A stretch of 64,000 nucleotides of DNA from Microbacterium testaceum StLB037 (lineage in GTDB: Bacteria; Actinomycetota; Actinomycetes; Actinomycetales; Microbacteriaceae). Made by a program: the position numbers and the translations under genes. The stretch spans positions 2,418,001 to 2,482,000 of the forward strand of contig NC_015125.1 in NCBI RefSeq assembly GCF_000202635.1. Reading direction: 5' to 3'. Of the stretch, positions 8,485-16,432 are shown one piece after another. The notes below the pieces were generated by a model. The model searched no databases. It saw only the letters and a program-made list of their open reading frames with translations, and was not told the origin of the DNA. Position 1 is the stretch's first letter. Each line of letters opens with the position of its first letter.

Positions 8485-9477
8485 ATGCAGCCATCAGCAA
8501 GACGGCGGATCACCGGCACGATCGTGGGAGTGGTCGCCGCGGGCCTGTTCGTGACCGCGGGTCTCAGCGCCGCCGCGACCGGGGGCGTCGCCAACCCGCG
8601 CACGAAGCTGACGATCGTCGCTCCCGCCGCTCCGGGCGGTGGCTGGGACACCTTCGGCCGCGAGGCCCAGCAGGTCATGCGGGAGGAGGGCATCGCCGGG
8701 GCTGTGCAGGTGATGAACATCCCCGGCGCCGCCGGCACGATCGGCCTCGGCGCGGTCGCCGAGATGGGCGACCGGCACGACATCATGCTCGTCACGGGCG
8801 GGGTCATGGTGGGCGGCGTGATCGTGAACCGCTCGCCCGTGAGCCTCGAGGACGTGCGACCCATCGTGCGCCTCGCCGACGACTTCAACGTGCTGGTCGT
8901 GCCGGGCGACTCGCCGTTCCAGACGCTCGACGACTTCATGCAGGCGTTCCTCGCCGACCCCGAGGGCACCGCGATCGCGGGCGGATCGCTCGGCGGCATC
9001 GACCACCTGCTCGCCGGCATGCTCGCGCAGCAGGGCGGCATCGACCCGCAGCGCGTCAACTACCTCGCCTACCCGGGTGGCGGCGAGGTCGTCACCTCGC
9101 TCCTGTCCCACACCACGCAGGCCGGGCTCTCCGGCTACAACGACTTCCGCGACCAGATCGAGTCGGGCAACCTCCGCGCCCTGGCGCTCTCGGCCGAGGA
9201 GCCCCTCGACGACGTCGACGTGCCGACCTTCCGCGAGCAGGGCGTCGATGTCGCGATGTCGAACTGGCGCGGGCTCGTGGCGCCCCCGGGCATCGACGAC
9301 GAGGTGCACGCGGAGCTCGTGGCCATGGCATCCGAAATGCGGGAGACCGAGGCCTGGCAGGAGGTGCTCGCCCGCAACAGCTGGGAGGACAGCTTCCTCG
9401 CCGGCGACGAGTTCGCCGCCTACCTGTCGGAAGAGACCGAACGCACCACCGCGATCATGAAGGAGCTGGGTCTGTGA
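8485..9477 (+). CDS. tctC: Tripartite tricarboxylate transporter substrate-binding protein
   Basis: 330 aa with an N-terminal signal/anchor segment (~9-32) and the TctC/Bug fold signature (LTIVAPAAPGGGWDTFGREA). It is the extracytoplasmic receptor of a TTT-family transporter. A GGGAGG ribosome-binding site precedes ATG 8485. It is the first gene of a three-gene operon and overlaps tctB by four bases. The CitA/DcuS-type system divergent from it is the likely regulator. The ligand could be citrate or another carboxylate; Bug proteins vary widely. Confidence 0.92.
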   Translation: MQPSARRRITGTIVGVVAAGLFVTAGLSAAATGGVANPRTKLTIVAPAAPGGGWDTFGREAQQVMREEGIAGAVQVMNIPGAAGTIGLGAVAEMGDRHDIMLVTGGVMVGGVIVNRSPVSLEDVRPIVRLADDFNVLVVPGDSPFQTLDDFMQAFLADPEGTAIAGGSLGGIDHLLAGMLAQQGGIDPQRVNYLAYPGGGEVVTSLLSHTTQAGLSGYNDFRDQIESGNLRALALSAEEPLDDVDVPTFREQGVDVAMSNWRGLVAPPGIDDEVHAELVAMASEMRETEAWQEVLARNSWEDSFLAGDEFAAYLSEETERTTAIMKELGL

Positions 9478-10115
9478 CCGAACCGTCCACCCTCACCACG
9501 GGGTCGCTGCGCGTGCAGCGCACGCCCCGCTGGTACACCGGCCGCAGCGAGCTGGTGGTCGTCGCGGGGGTCTTCGTCCTCGCCGCGTTCCTGACGTACG
9601 GCACCGCGACCATGCAGGTGCCTGCCGACGTCGCCTTCCCCGGGCCCCAGTTCTTCCCGATGCTGGTCAGTGGCTTCCTCTGGCTCGCCGGGATCGGGCT
9701 GCTGATCGAGGTGCTGCGCACGAGCCGCCGCTCCCATGTCGCCGACGACCCCGTCGAGATCTCGAACGAGATGCTCGAGGACCTCGGCGCGATCGACGAG
9801 ACGGGGGAGATCCGCATCGTCTCGCCCGCAGACGTCGCGTCGACATCGAAGCCGGCCGCCGTCGATTGGCGCACGCTCGGCATCACCGTGGCTGCGCTCG
9901 CCGGGTTCATCGTCGTGCTGCCCGTCCTCGGGTGGATCCTCTCGGCCGCCGCCCTCTTCTGGGTCATCTCGTGGGCGTTCGGCAGCCGCCGGCCGCTGCT
10001 CGATATCGGGGTCTCGGTGATCGTGTCCTCCCTCGTGCAGCTCGCCTTCGGCGCGGGGCTCGGCCTCTCGCTTCCTGCCGGCATCCTGGAAGGACTCTCG
10101 CCGTGGATCAGCTGA
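9474..10115 (+). CDS. tctB: Tripartite tricarboxylate transporter small membrane subunit
   Basis: 213 aa with four hydrophobic segments: two in the N-terminal half (~22-42, ~58-76) and two after a cytoplasmic loop (~138-160, ~170-200). Membrane topology, size and position between the receptor and the large subunit match TctB. The GTG start overlaps the tctC stop as GTGA. The stop lies inside the tctA start region, so all three genes are translationally coupled. Confidence 0.88.
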   Translation: MTEPSTLTTGSLRVQRTPRWYTGRSELVVVAGVFVLAAFLTYGTATMQVPADVAFPGPQFFPMLVSGFLWLAGIGLLIEVLRTSRRSHVADDPVEISNEMLEDLGAIDETGEIRIVSPADVASTSKPAAVDWRTLGITVAALAGFIVVLPVLGWILSAAALFWVISWAFGSRRPLLDIGVSVIVSSLVQLAFGAGLGLSLPAGILEGLSPWIS

Positions 10116-11659
10116 TCAACCTCGCCGACGGATTCGCGGTCGCTTTCACGCCGCAGAACCTCCTGTTCCTCGTCATCGGAGCGATCCTCGGCACCGCCGT
10201 GGGTGTGCTCCCCGGCCTCGGCTCGGCGATGGCGGTCGCGCTGCTGCTGCCCGTGACCTTCAGCCTCGACCCCACGGGCGCGTTCATCATGTTCGCCTCG
10301 ATCTACTTCGGGGGCCTGTTCGGGGACTCGACCGCCGGCATCCTGCTCAATACCCCCGGGAACTCGTCGGCGATCGCCACGACGTTCGAGGGCCATCGCA
10401 TGGCCAAGGACGGCAGAGCCGCGAAGGCACTCGGCACCTCCGCGATCGGCGCGTTCATCGGCGGCACGATCGCGTGTGTGCTGGTGGTCTTCTTCGCCCC
10501 GTACATCGTCGAGCTCGCCAAGGTCTTCGGGCCCGCGGAGTACTTCGCGCTCGCCGTGTTCGCCTTCGTCGCCATCTCGGCCGTCGTCGCGGACTCGATC
10601 GTCCGCGGCCTCGTCGCCCTCGGTCTCGGGTTCGCCCTCGCCCTCGTCGGGATCGACGGGATGACGGGAGCCGAACGCTTCACCGGCGGCAGCCCCGTGT
10701 TCTTCGACGGGATCTCGATCATCGTGATCACCGTCGGTTTGCTCGCGATCGGCGAGGTCCTGCACGTCGCGGGTCACATCCGCCGCGCGGGCGGCCCGGG
10801 AAAGCTCGTCGCCCCGAGCGGCTCGCCGCTGCTGTCGAAGCGCGAGTGGCGGCAGGCTCTGCCCGCGTTCCTGCGCGGCACGGCGTTCGGTGTGCCGTTC
10901 GGCGCCATCCCGGTCGGCGGCTCCGAGGTGCCGACGTTCCTCGCGTACGGCACGGAGAAGCGCCTCGCCCGCCGCCGCGGCGACACCGACTTCGGCTCGC
11001 GCGGGGCGATCCAGGGCGTCGCCGCCCCCGAGGCCGCGGGCAACGCGACCGCCGGTTCGGCGATGGGCGCCCTGCTGGGCCTGGGCCTTCCGACCTCGGC
11101 GACGGCCGCGATGATGATCGCTGCCTTCCAGCAGTACGGGATGCAACCGGGCCCCCTGCTCTTCGAACGCTCCGGCGACCTCGTCTGGCCGCTGTTGGCC
11201 AGCCTCTTCCTGGGCCTGATCATCCTGCTGATCATCAACCTGCCCTTCGCGGCGGTGTGGGCGAAGCTCCTGCTGATCCCGCGCCACTACCTGTACGCGG
11301 GCATCACGGTCGTCGCGATGCTCGGCGTCTACGCGATCGCTTCGCGCGTGGTCGACCTGTGGCTCGCTCTTGCGATCGGCGTGATCGGCTTCGTCATGCG
11401 GCGCTTCTCGATCCCCCTCGCGCCGGTGCTGATCGCCGCGATCCTCGGACCGATGGCCGAGACGCAGATGCGTCGCGCGCTCGCCGTGTCGGAGGGCGAC
11501 CCGACGATCTTCGTCTCGTCGCCGTTGACGGTCGTGCTGTACGCGCTGCTCGCGATCATCGTCACGGTGAGCGTCCTGCAGCACGCGCGTCACGCCCGCC
11601 GCGAGCGTCTCGAGGCCGCCGCCCGCCGCGACGCCCCGGTCCCCGCCGTGCGCCGCTGA
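10103..11659 (+). CDS. tctA: Tripartite tricarboxylate transporter large membrane subunit
   Basis: 518 aa, about eleven to twelve transmembrane segments, with TctA signatures (GVLPGLGSAMAVALLLP; GGLFGDSTAGILLNTPG; EAAGNATAGSAMG). The GTG at 10103 overlaps tctB by 13 bases; an N-terminus VDQLINLADGF is typical of the family. It is the channel-forming subunit of the proton- or sodium-coupled importer. The last codons lie within a GC-rich tandem repeat that continues beyond the stop. Confidence 0.92.
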   Translation: MDQLINLADGFAVAFTPQNLLFLVIGAILGTAVGVLPGLGSAMAVALLLPVTFSLDPTGAFIMFASIYFGGLFGDSTAGILLNTPGNSSAIATTFEGHRMAKDGRAAKALGTSAIGAFIGGTIACVLVVFFAPYIVELAKVFGPAEYFALAVFAFVAISAVVADSIVRGLVALGLGFALALVGIDGMTGAERFTGGSPVFFDGISIIVITVGLLAIGEVLHVAGHIRRAGGPGKLVAPSGSPLLSKREWRQALPAFLRGTAFGVPFGAIPVGGSEVPTFLAYGTEKRLARRRGDTDFGSRGAIQGVAAPEAAGNATAGSAMGALLGLGLPTSATAAMMIAAFQQYGMQPGPLLFERSGDLVWPLLASLFLGLIILLIINLPFAAVWAKLLLIPRHYLYAGITVVAMLGVYAIASRVVDLWLALAIGVIGFVMRRFSIPLAPVLIAAILGPMAETQMRRALAVSEGDPTIFVSSPLTVVLYALLAIIVTVSVLQHARHARRERLEAAARRDAPVPAVRR

Positions 11660-11750
11660 CCCCGGGCTCGGTCCCGTGCGCCGCTGACCCCAGGCCCGGC
11701 CCGGTCCCCGCAGTGCGCCGCTGGCCCCGGGCTCGGCCCGGTCGGGCACC
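11635..11750. repeat. Imperfect triplicated GC-rich unit overlapping the tctA 3' end
   Basis: The string GTGCGCCGCTGACCCC and close variants begin at 11648, 11676 and 11713, embedded in units of 28-37 bases that also share GGTCCCC and GGGCTCGG. The first unit contains the tctA stop codon, so the repeat grew out of coding sequence. It abuts palindromic element copy 2. Confidence 0.65.
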
Positions 11751-11769
11751 GCGCGGCCAGAGGCTCGTC

Positions 11770-11825
11770 GAGTGTCCAAGACACCCGGATGCCGTGGAGG
11801 TGGCATCCGGGTGTCTTGGACACTC
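11770..11825. repeat. GAGTGTCC palindromic element, copy 2
   Basis: Perfect 24-bp inverted repeat: arm GAGTGTCCAAGACACCCGGA plus TGCC (11770-11793), with its exact complement at 11802-11825 and an 8-base loop. It lies between tctA and glycerate kinase, both on the plus strand. The arm sequence is nearly that of copy 1, but the loop is unrelated, so the stem rather than the loop is conserved. Confidence 0.85.
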
Positions 11826-11893
11826 AACACGTCCGAACCTGCGTACCGCCCCGAGCACCCGACGCGCCGGCGCCCACCCGCTAAGGTCGGCGC

Positions 11894-13000
11894 GTGACCA
11901 CCGTGCTGCTCGCGCCCGACGGCTTCAAGGGCTCGATCACCGCCGCCGATGCCGCCGCAGCCCTCGCCGCCGGGTGGCTCGACGCGCGTCCCGACGACGT
12001 CACGATCGCCCGCCCCATGGCAGACGGGGGAGAGGGCACCGCCGCCGCCTTCCTCGCGGCGATTCCCGGCGCGCGCCGGATGCCCATGCGGGTGACCGGT
12101 CCGCACGGCCGCGAGGTCGCGGCATCCTGGATCCTCCTCCCACCGACCGCCGCCGCGCCGAACGGCACCGGGGTGGTCGATCTGGCGTCTACGTCGGGCA
12201 TCGAGCTCCTCGGGAGCAGCCTCCGCCCGCTCGACGCCGACACCCGCGGCTTCGGGCAGGCGATCGCCGCCGCGATCGAGCACGGCGTCTCGCGACTCGT
12301 CCTCGGCATTGGTTCGAGCGCGTCGACCGACGCCGGCTTCGGCGTCCTCACCGCCCTCGGCGCGCGGATCACGGATGCCACCGGCACCGACGCCGCGCCC
12401 GGATTGCGGGGCGTGCGCACCGCCGTCCACCTGGACCGTTCCTGCCTGCGCCCACCCCCGCCGGGCGGGGCGGTGGTGCTGACCGACGTCCGGAGTCCGC
12501 TCACCGGGCCCGCGGGCGCGGCTGCGGTGTTCGGTCCGCAGAAGGGGCTCATCGACATCTCCGGGGCGGATGCCGCCCTCGCCCGCGCCGCCGTGCTGCT
12601 CGACACCGACCCCCTCGCGCCCGGAGCCGGAGCCGCCGGCGGAACCGGGGCGGCCCTGCGGGCGTGGGGTGCCGAGCTCGTTCCCGGAGCCGAGGCCGTC
12701 GCCGAGCTCATCGGGATGCGCGAGGCCGTCGCCCGCGCCGACATCGTGGTCACCGGGGAGGGGGCGTTCGACGCGAGTTCGGCGGCCGGAAAGGTCCCCG
12801 TCCGTCTCGCGGCGCTCGCCGCAGACCGTCCGGTCGCGCTCGTCGCGGGACGGATCGCTCCGGATGCCGACACCTCGGCGTTCACGACCACGATCGCGCT
12901 CGACGACCTCGCGGGTTCCCCCGCCGCCGCCCTCGCCGACCCCGTCCGCTGGCTGCGCGCCGCGGGCCACGTGCTCGCCGAGCGGCTCGGTTCGTCCTGA
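11894..13000 (+). CDS. Glycerate kinase, GlxK/GarK family
   Basis: 368 aa from GTG 11894. It opens with VLLAPDGFKGSITAADAAAA and continues with PMADGGEGT and GIGSSASTDAGFG, all diagnostic of class II glycerate kinases, which phosphorylate D-glycerate to 2- or 3-phosphoglycerate with ATP in the cytoplasm. Length matches the family (~370-380). It follows the tct operon by 234 bases and palindromic element copy 2; whether it is cotranscribed or regulated with carboxylate uptake is unclear. Confidence 0.92.
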   Translation: MTTVLLAPDGFKGSITAADAAAALAAGWLDARPDDVTIARPMADGGEGTAAAFLAAIPGARRMPMRVTGPHGREVAASWILLPPTAAAPNGTGVVDLASTSGIELLGSSLRPLDADTRGFGQAIAAAIEHGVSRLVLGIGSSASTDAGFGVLTALGARITDATGTDAAPGLRGVRTAVHLDRSCLRPPPPGGAVVLTDVRSPLTGPAGAAAVFGPQKGLIDISGADAALARAAVLLDTDPLAPGAGAAGGTGAALRAWGAELVPGAEAVAELIGMREAVARADIVVTGEGAFDASSAAGKVPVRLAALAADRPVALVAGRIAPDADTSAFTTTIALDDLAGSPAAALADPVRWLRAAGHVLAERLGSS

Positions 13001-13009
13001 CCCCGCGGC

Positions 13010-13099
13010 GGTCCCCGAGCGAGCGGGGTCCCTGCGCGAGGGGAGGTCCCCGAGCGAGCGGAGGTCCCTGCGCGAGCGGAGGTCCCTGAGCTTGTCGAA
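13010..13099. repeat. 18-bp tandem repeat, five units
   Basis: Units beginning GGTCCC start at 13010, 13027, 13045, 13063 and 13081, alternating GGTCCCCGAGCGAGCG and GGTCCCTGCGCGAGCG forms. The last unit runs into GGTCCCTGAGCTTGTCGAAG, a widespread extragenic repeat of Microbacteriaceae and other bacteria. Confidence 0.8.
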
Positions 13100-13105
13100 G
13101 GGACC

Positions 13106-13341
13106 GGTGGCTTCGACAAGCTCAGCCACCTGCGTCGAAGGGACCCAGTGGCTTCGACAAGCTCAGCCACCTCCGCCGCGGGGACCGGTGGCTTCGACAA
13201 GCTCAGCCACCTCCGCCGCGGGGACCCGGTGGCTTCGACGAGCTCAGCCACCTGCGCCGCAGGGACCCGGTGGCTTCGACGAGCTCAGCCACCTGCGCCG
13301 CAGGGACCCGGTGGCTTCGACGAGCTCAGCCACCCCCGCCG
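13106..13341. repeat. 41-bp tandem array, six units with internal palindrome
   Basis: Six units starting near 13106, 13147, 13187, 13228, 13269 and 13310 (period 40-41). Each contains GGTGGCTTCGACAAGCTCAG or its CGACGAGCTCAG variant, followed by CCACC, giving a short hairpin (GGTGGCT/AGCCACC), then a spacer ending GGGACC. The first three units carry CAAG and the last three CGAG, showing stepwise duplication. Together with 13010-13099 it fills the 382-base gap between glycerate kinase and the MarR gene. Confidence 0.88.
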
Positions 13342-13382
13342 AAACACCGCCATCGCCCCGCGGCTCCGGTACCGTCTTTCAT

Positions 13383-13889
13383 GTGACTACCGCTAGCAAC
13401 AAAGATGACGAGGTCGATCTCCTCATCGACGCGTGGTCGCGACTGCTCCCCGACATCGACCTCACGCCGCTCGACGTCATGTCGCGTCTGCGGCGCGCGG
13501 CCTTCCATCTCTCGAAGCTCCGCGCGCGGGCGTTCGCGAGCGCCGACATCGCGCTGTGGGAGTTCGACGTCCTCGCGGTCCTCCGTCGCGCCGGCACCGA
13601 GCTGAGCGCCACCCGGTTGATCGCCGCGACCATGATCGGCAGCGCGGCGATGACGAACCGCCTCGACAAGCTCGCCGAGCGGGGGCTCGTGCACCGCCGC
13701 CCCAACCCCTCCGACGGTCGGGCGATCCTCGTGGCCATCACGCCCGAGGGCATCGAGCGCGTGGATGCCGCCATGACCGAGCTCGTCCGCCTCGAGGCCG
13801 AGGCGCTCCGCGGAGTCAGCCGCGCCGATCAGGCCCTGCTTGCCGATGCCCTGCGCGTCCTCGCCGCCGGGGAGACACACGAGGCGTGA
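13383..13889 (+). CDS. MarR-family transcriptional regulator
   Basis: 168 aa from GTG 13383; the overlapping ATG at 13381 is immediately followed by a stop in its frame. The winged helix region reads ELSATRLIAATMIGSAAMTN with wing DGRAILVAITPEG, as in MarR proteins that bind DNA as dimers. It overlaps the homocysteine methyltransferase gene by four bases (GTGA), so the two form an operon, and it may control that gene. The start lies only ~40 bases after the 41-bp tandem array, which therefore occupies its promoter region. Confidence 0.88.
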   Translation: MTTASNKDDEVDLLIDAWSRLLPDIDLTPLDVMSRLRRAAFHLSKLRARAFASADIALWEFDVLAVLRRAGTELSATRLIAATMIGSAAMTNRLDKLAERGLVHRRPNPSDGRAILVAITPEGIERVDAAMTELVRLEAEALRGVSRADQALLADALRVLAAGETHEA

Positions 13890-14743
13890 TCGACCTGGCG
13901 TCGACCCTCCCCGCGCGGGCGGTCGTGCTCGATGGCGGCCTCGGAACCCTCCTCGAGGCCCGCGGCAACGACGTGTCGTCGTCCCTGTGGTCCGCGCGCA
14001 TCCTCCGCGACGATCCCGACGAAGTCCGCGCCGCCCACGCCGCCTTCATCGACGCGGGAGCCGAGGTCGTCATCACCTCGAGCTACCAGGTCGGTTTCGG
14101 AGTCGGGATTCCGGATGCCGACGTCGACACGCTCCTCCGCCGGTCGGTGACGCTCGCCCGAGAGGCCGGCGACGTCGCGGTCGCGGCATCCGTGGGTCCG
14201 ATGGGGGCTCTGCGCGCCGACGGCAGCGAGTACACCGGTGAGTACGGCCTGACCCTCGAACAGCTGCGCGACCGGCACCGTCGCCGCCTGCGCGTCCTTG
14301 CGGACGCCGGCGCCGACCTGCTCGCGATCGAGACCATCCCCGCCGAGCTCGAGGTCGAAGCGCTCTCCCTCGAGCTCGAGGGGCTCGGCATCCCCGCCCT
14401 CTTCAGCCTCTCCGCCGACAGCACCGGCTTCGCGTCCGCGGGGTCTCTCGACAGGGCGCTGCGCACCGCGGCATCCGCTCCCGGCGTCATCGCGGTCGGG
14501 GTCAACTGCTGCGCTCCCGAGACGGTCCTTCCCGCGCTCGCCGGAGCTCCCGGCATCCCGCTCGTCGCGTATCCGAACACGGGCGAACGGTGGGATGCCA
14601 CCACCCGTACCTGGCGCGGCGCCACCGCCCCGTTGGCCGACGCCGCCCCCGACTGGGTCGCGGCCGGGGCGCGCCTGGTCGGCGGATGCTGCCGCTCGCT
14701 GCCCGCCGACATCGCGGCGATCGCGGCCGCGGTGCGGGGCTGA
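13886..14743 (+). CDS. mmuM: Homocysteine S-methyltransferase family protein
   Basis: 285 aa barrel protein. Zinc-ligand cysteines are visible in GVNCC (~203-204) and GGCCR (~268-269); the N-terminus VVLDGGLGTLLEARG is typical. The family transfers a methyl group from S-methylmethionine (or SAM) to homocysteine, giving methionine. The start GTG overlaps the MarR stop. The 3' end converges with the TetR gene with only 15 bases between. Confidence 0.9.
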   Translation: MIDLASTLPARAVVLDGGLGTLLEARGNDVSSSLWSARILRDDPDEVRAAHAAFIDAGAEVVITSSYQVGFGVGIPDADVDTLLRRSVTLAREAGDVAVAASVGPMGALRADGSEYTGEYGLTLEQLRDRHRRRLRVLADAGADLLAIETIPAELEVEALSLELEGLGIPALFSLSADSTGFASAGSLDRALRTAASAPGVIAVGVNCCAPETVLPALAGAPGIPLVAYPNTGERWDATTRTWRGATAPLADAAPDWVAAGARLVGGCCRSLPADIAAIAAAVRG

Positions 14744-14758
14744 CGCCCGCGTCGCGCC

Positions 14759-15481
14759 TCAGCCTTCCGCGATGACGCGATCGAGCCACTCGGCGAGCAG
14801 CGCGCGCTCGGCGGCGGACAGAGCACCGAGATCGGACGCGACGGCCCGCAGAGTGACGGCGGCGGTGCGGTGACCCGCGTCGTCGGGGGAGGGGAGCGGG
14901 GATGCCGTGCGGTCGAGGATCCGGTCCAGCACGGCGTCGAAGAGGGTCTCGGCGAGATCGGGATCGCGCTCCGCGACGGGCCGCTGGATCAGCGACAGGA
15001 TGGCTCCCGTACCCGCGGCGTGAATGAGGTTCACCGCGCGGGCCTCGGTCACGCGGAGACGGCCGGCCGCCGCGACGCGTCGGACGCGCTCCTCGAGCGC
15101 ACGGATCCCGGCGGCCAGAGCGGGGGAGTCGCGACCGCGTCGGGGATCGCTCAGGATGACGTAGAGATCGGGGTTGTCGACGCCGAACCTCAGCGTCTCG
15201 CTCCACCCGTGACGGAGCTCCTCGACGGGGTCGCGTGGAGCGGCCGCGGGTGAGAGGGAGGCGACCTTCTCGGCGCTGAAGCGCGCCATCGCATGCTCCG
15301 CGACGGCGTCGAGAAGCCCTTCCTTGTCTCCGAACAACCGGTAGATGGTCGGCGCCTGTATTCCCGCGCGCTCGGCGACAGCGCGCGTCGTCACGGCGGC
15401 GGAACCCTCCTCCCGGAGCAGGTCGGCCGCGGCGCCGACGATCCGTTCGCGGACGTCGTGCCGGGGCGGCGGGGCGGTCAT
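14759..15481 (-). CDS. TetR/AcrR-family transcriptional regulator
   Basis: 240 aa. N-terminal TetR helix-turn-helix (REEGSAAVTTRAVAERAGIQ, then APTIYRLFGDKEGLLDAV, ~22-60), followed by an all-helical ligand-binding domain. It is divergent from an NmrA-type oxidoreductase; the 85-base spacer contains a perfect operator-like palindrome nine bases from its own start and a half-site close to the other gene, so it most likely represses both. Confidence 0.9.
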   Translation of the reverse strand: MTAPPPRHDVRERIVGAAADLLREEGSAAVTTRAVAERAGIQAPTIYRLFGDKEGLLDAVAEHAMARFSAEKVASLSPAAAPRDPVEELRHGWSETLRFGVDNPDLYVILSDPRRGRDSPALAAGIRALEERVRRVAAAGRLRVTEARAVNLIHAAGTGAILSLIQRPVAERDPDLAETLFDAVLDRILDRTASPLPSPDDAGHRTAAVTLRAVASDLGALSAAERALLAEWLDRVIAEG

Positions 15482-15489
15482 GGAATGAC

Positions 15490-15509
15490 GATAACAAAGA
15501 CTTGTTATC
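15490..15509. promoter_or_regulatory. Probable TetR operator
   Basis: GATAACAAAGACTTGTTATC consists of perfect 8-bp arms around a 4-base centre. A third copy of the arm, GATAACAA, occurs at 15546-15553 just before the ribosome-binding site of the oxidoreductase gene. AT-rich palindromes of this size in a divergent TetR promoter are usual binding sites. Confidence 0.75.
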
Positions 15510-15566
15510 GGTGGTAATCGCTGTTAGCTTCCTCGTGTTTCCATTGATAACAAAAGGGGCTTCACC

Positions 15567-16424
15567 ATGATCACCATCACCGGGGCGACAGGCGCCCTCA
15601 ACGGCCGCACGGTCGAGCACCTCCTGCGGGAGGTCGATCCGTCGGACCTCACGGTCGTCGTCCGCGACCCTGCCCGAGTGGAATCCTTCGCGCGTCGCGG
15701 GGTCGCCGTCCGTCAGGGCGACTACGCGGATGCCGAGAGGCTCCCCGCCGCTTTCGAGGGGGCGGATCGACTGCTGCTCGTCTCGTCCAACGACCAGGGC
15801 GCCGACGCGGTCGCTCTGCACGAGGCGGCGATCCGCGCGGCCGTCACCGCGGGCGTCGGACACGTGTTCTACACGAGCCACCAGGGCGCCCACGCGGACT
15901 CGCCGTTCTCCCCGGCGCGCGACCACGCCGCGACCGAGGAGCTTCTCGCCGCCTCCGGGCTCCGGTGGACGTCGCTGCGCAACGGGTTCTACGCCCACGC
16001 GCTCGAGTGGATGCTCGGTCCGTGGCGCGAGACGGGCGTCGTGGCGGTTCCCGCCGAGGGGCCCGTGTCATGGACCTCGCGTGACGACGCGGCCGAGGCG
16101 GCCGCCCTGCTCCTCCTGCAGCCGGAGCCCCCGCGGGGGCCGGTGACCCTGACCGCCGCCGAGGCGCCGACCTTCGCCGACCTCGCGCGCTGGGCGGCGG
16201 AGGCCTCCGGGCTTGCCGTCGGATTCGAGGTGATCGACGAGCGGGGCTGGATGCAGCGCGCCGTCCAGGCGGGACAGCCCGAGGGGGCGGCGCGGTTCAC
16301 GCTCGGGATCTTCCAGGCGGCGGCGGGCGGCTTCTTCGCCGGCACCACGCCCACGCTCCGTGACCTGCTCGACCGTGACCCGGCCACGGCGGGGGACGTG
16401 GTGGAGTCCGTCGCGCGGCGGTGA
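15567..16424 (+). CDS. NmrA/QorB-like NAD(P)H-binding oxidoreductase
   Basis: 285 aa, atypical short-chain dehydrogenase. Rossmann start ITITGATGALNGRTVEHLL with the NmrA GATG motif, a VVRDPARV stretch after beta-2 and a HQGAHADSPF segment resembling quinone oxidoreductase 2 (QorB/YtfG) proteins. Typical roles are NADPH-dependent reduction of quinones or redox sensing. The ribosome-binding site AAAAGGGG overlaps the TetR half-site, so expression is probably induced when the divergent regulator binds its ligand. Confidence 0.85.
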   Translation: MITITGATGALNGRTVEHLLREVDPSDLTVVVRDPARVESFARRGVAVRQGDYADAERLPAAFEGADRLLLVSSNDQGADAVALHEAAIRAAVTAGVGHVFYTSHQGAHADSPFSPARDHAATEELLAASGLRWTSLRNGFYAHALEWMLGPWRETGVVAVPAEGPVSWTSRDDAAEAAALLLLQPEPPRGPVTLTAAEAPTFADLARWAAEASGLAVGFEVIDERGWMQRAVQAGQPEGAARFTLGIFQAAAGGFFAGTTPTLRDLLDRDPATAGDVVESVARR

Positions 16425-16432
16425 TCAGCGGG

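Noticed and set aside
9455..13129. Very long open frame on the minus strand opposite tct and glycerate kinase genes
   Set aside because: It is a GC-bias shadow: Arg/Gly/Asp-rich composition with no domain, while the plus strand has clear, family-matching genes. The same holds for other long opposite-strand frames (e.g. 90-2339, 19274-20989, 57371-59272).
13106..13341. A CRISPR-like array
   Set aside because: The whole 41-bp unit is repeated, including the part that would be spacer. There are no unique spacers and no cas genes nearby.
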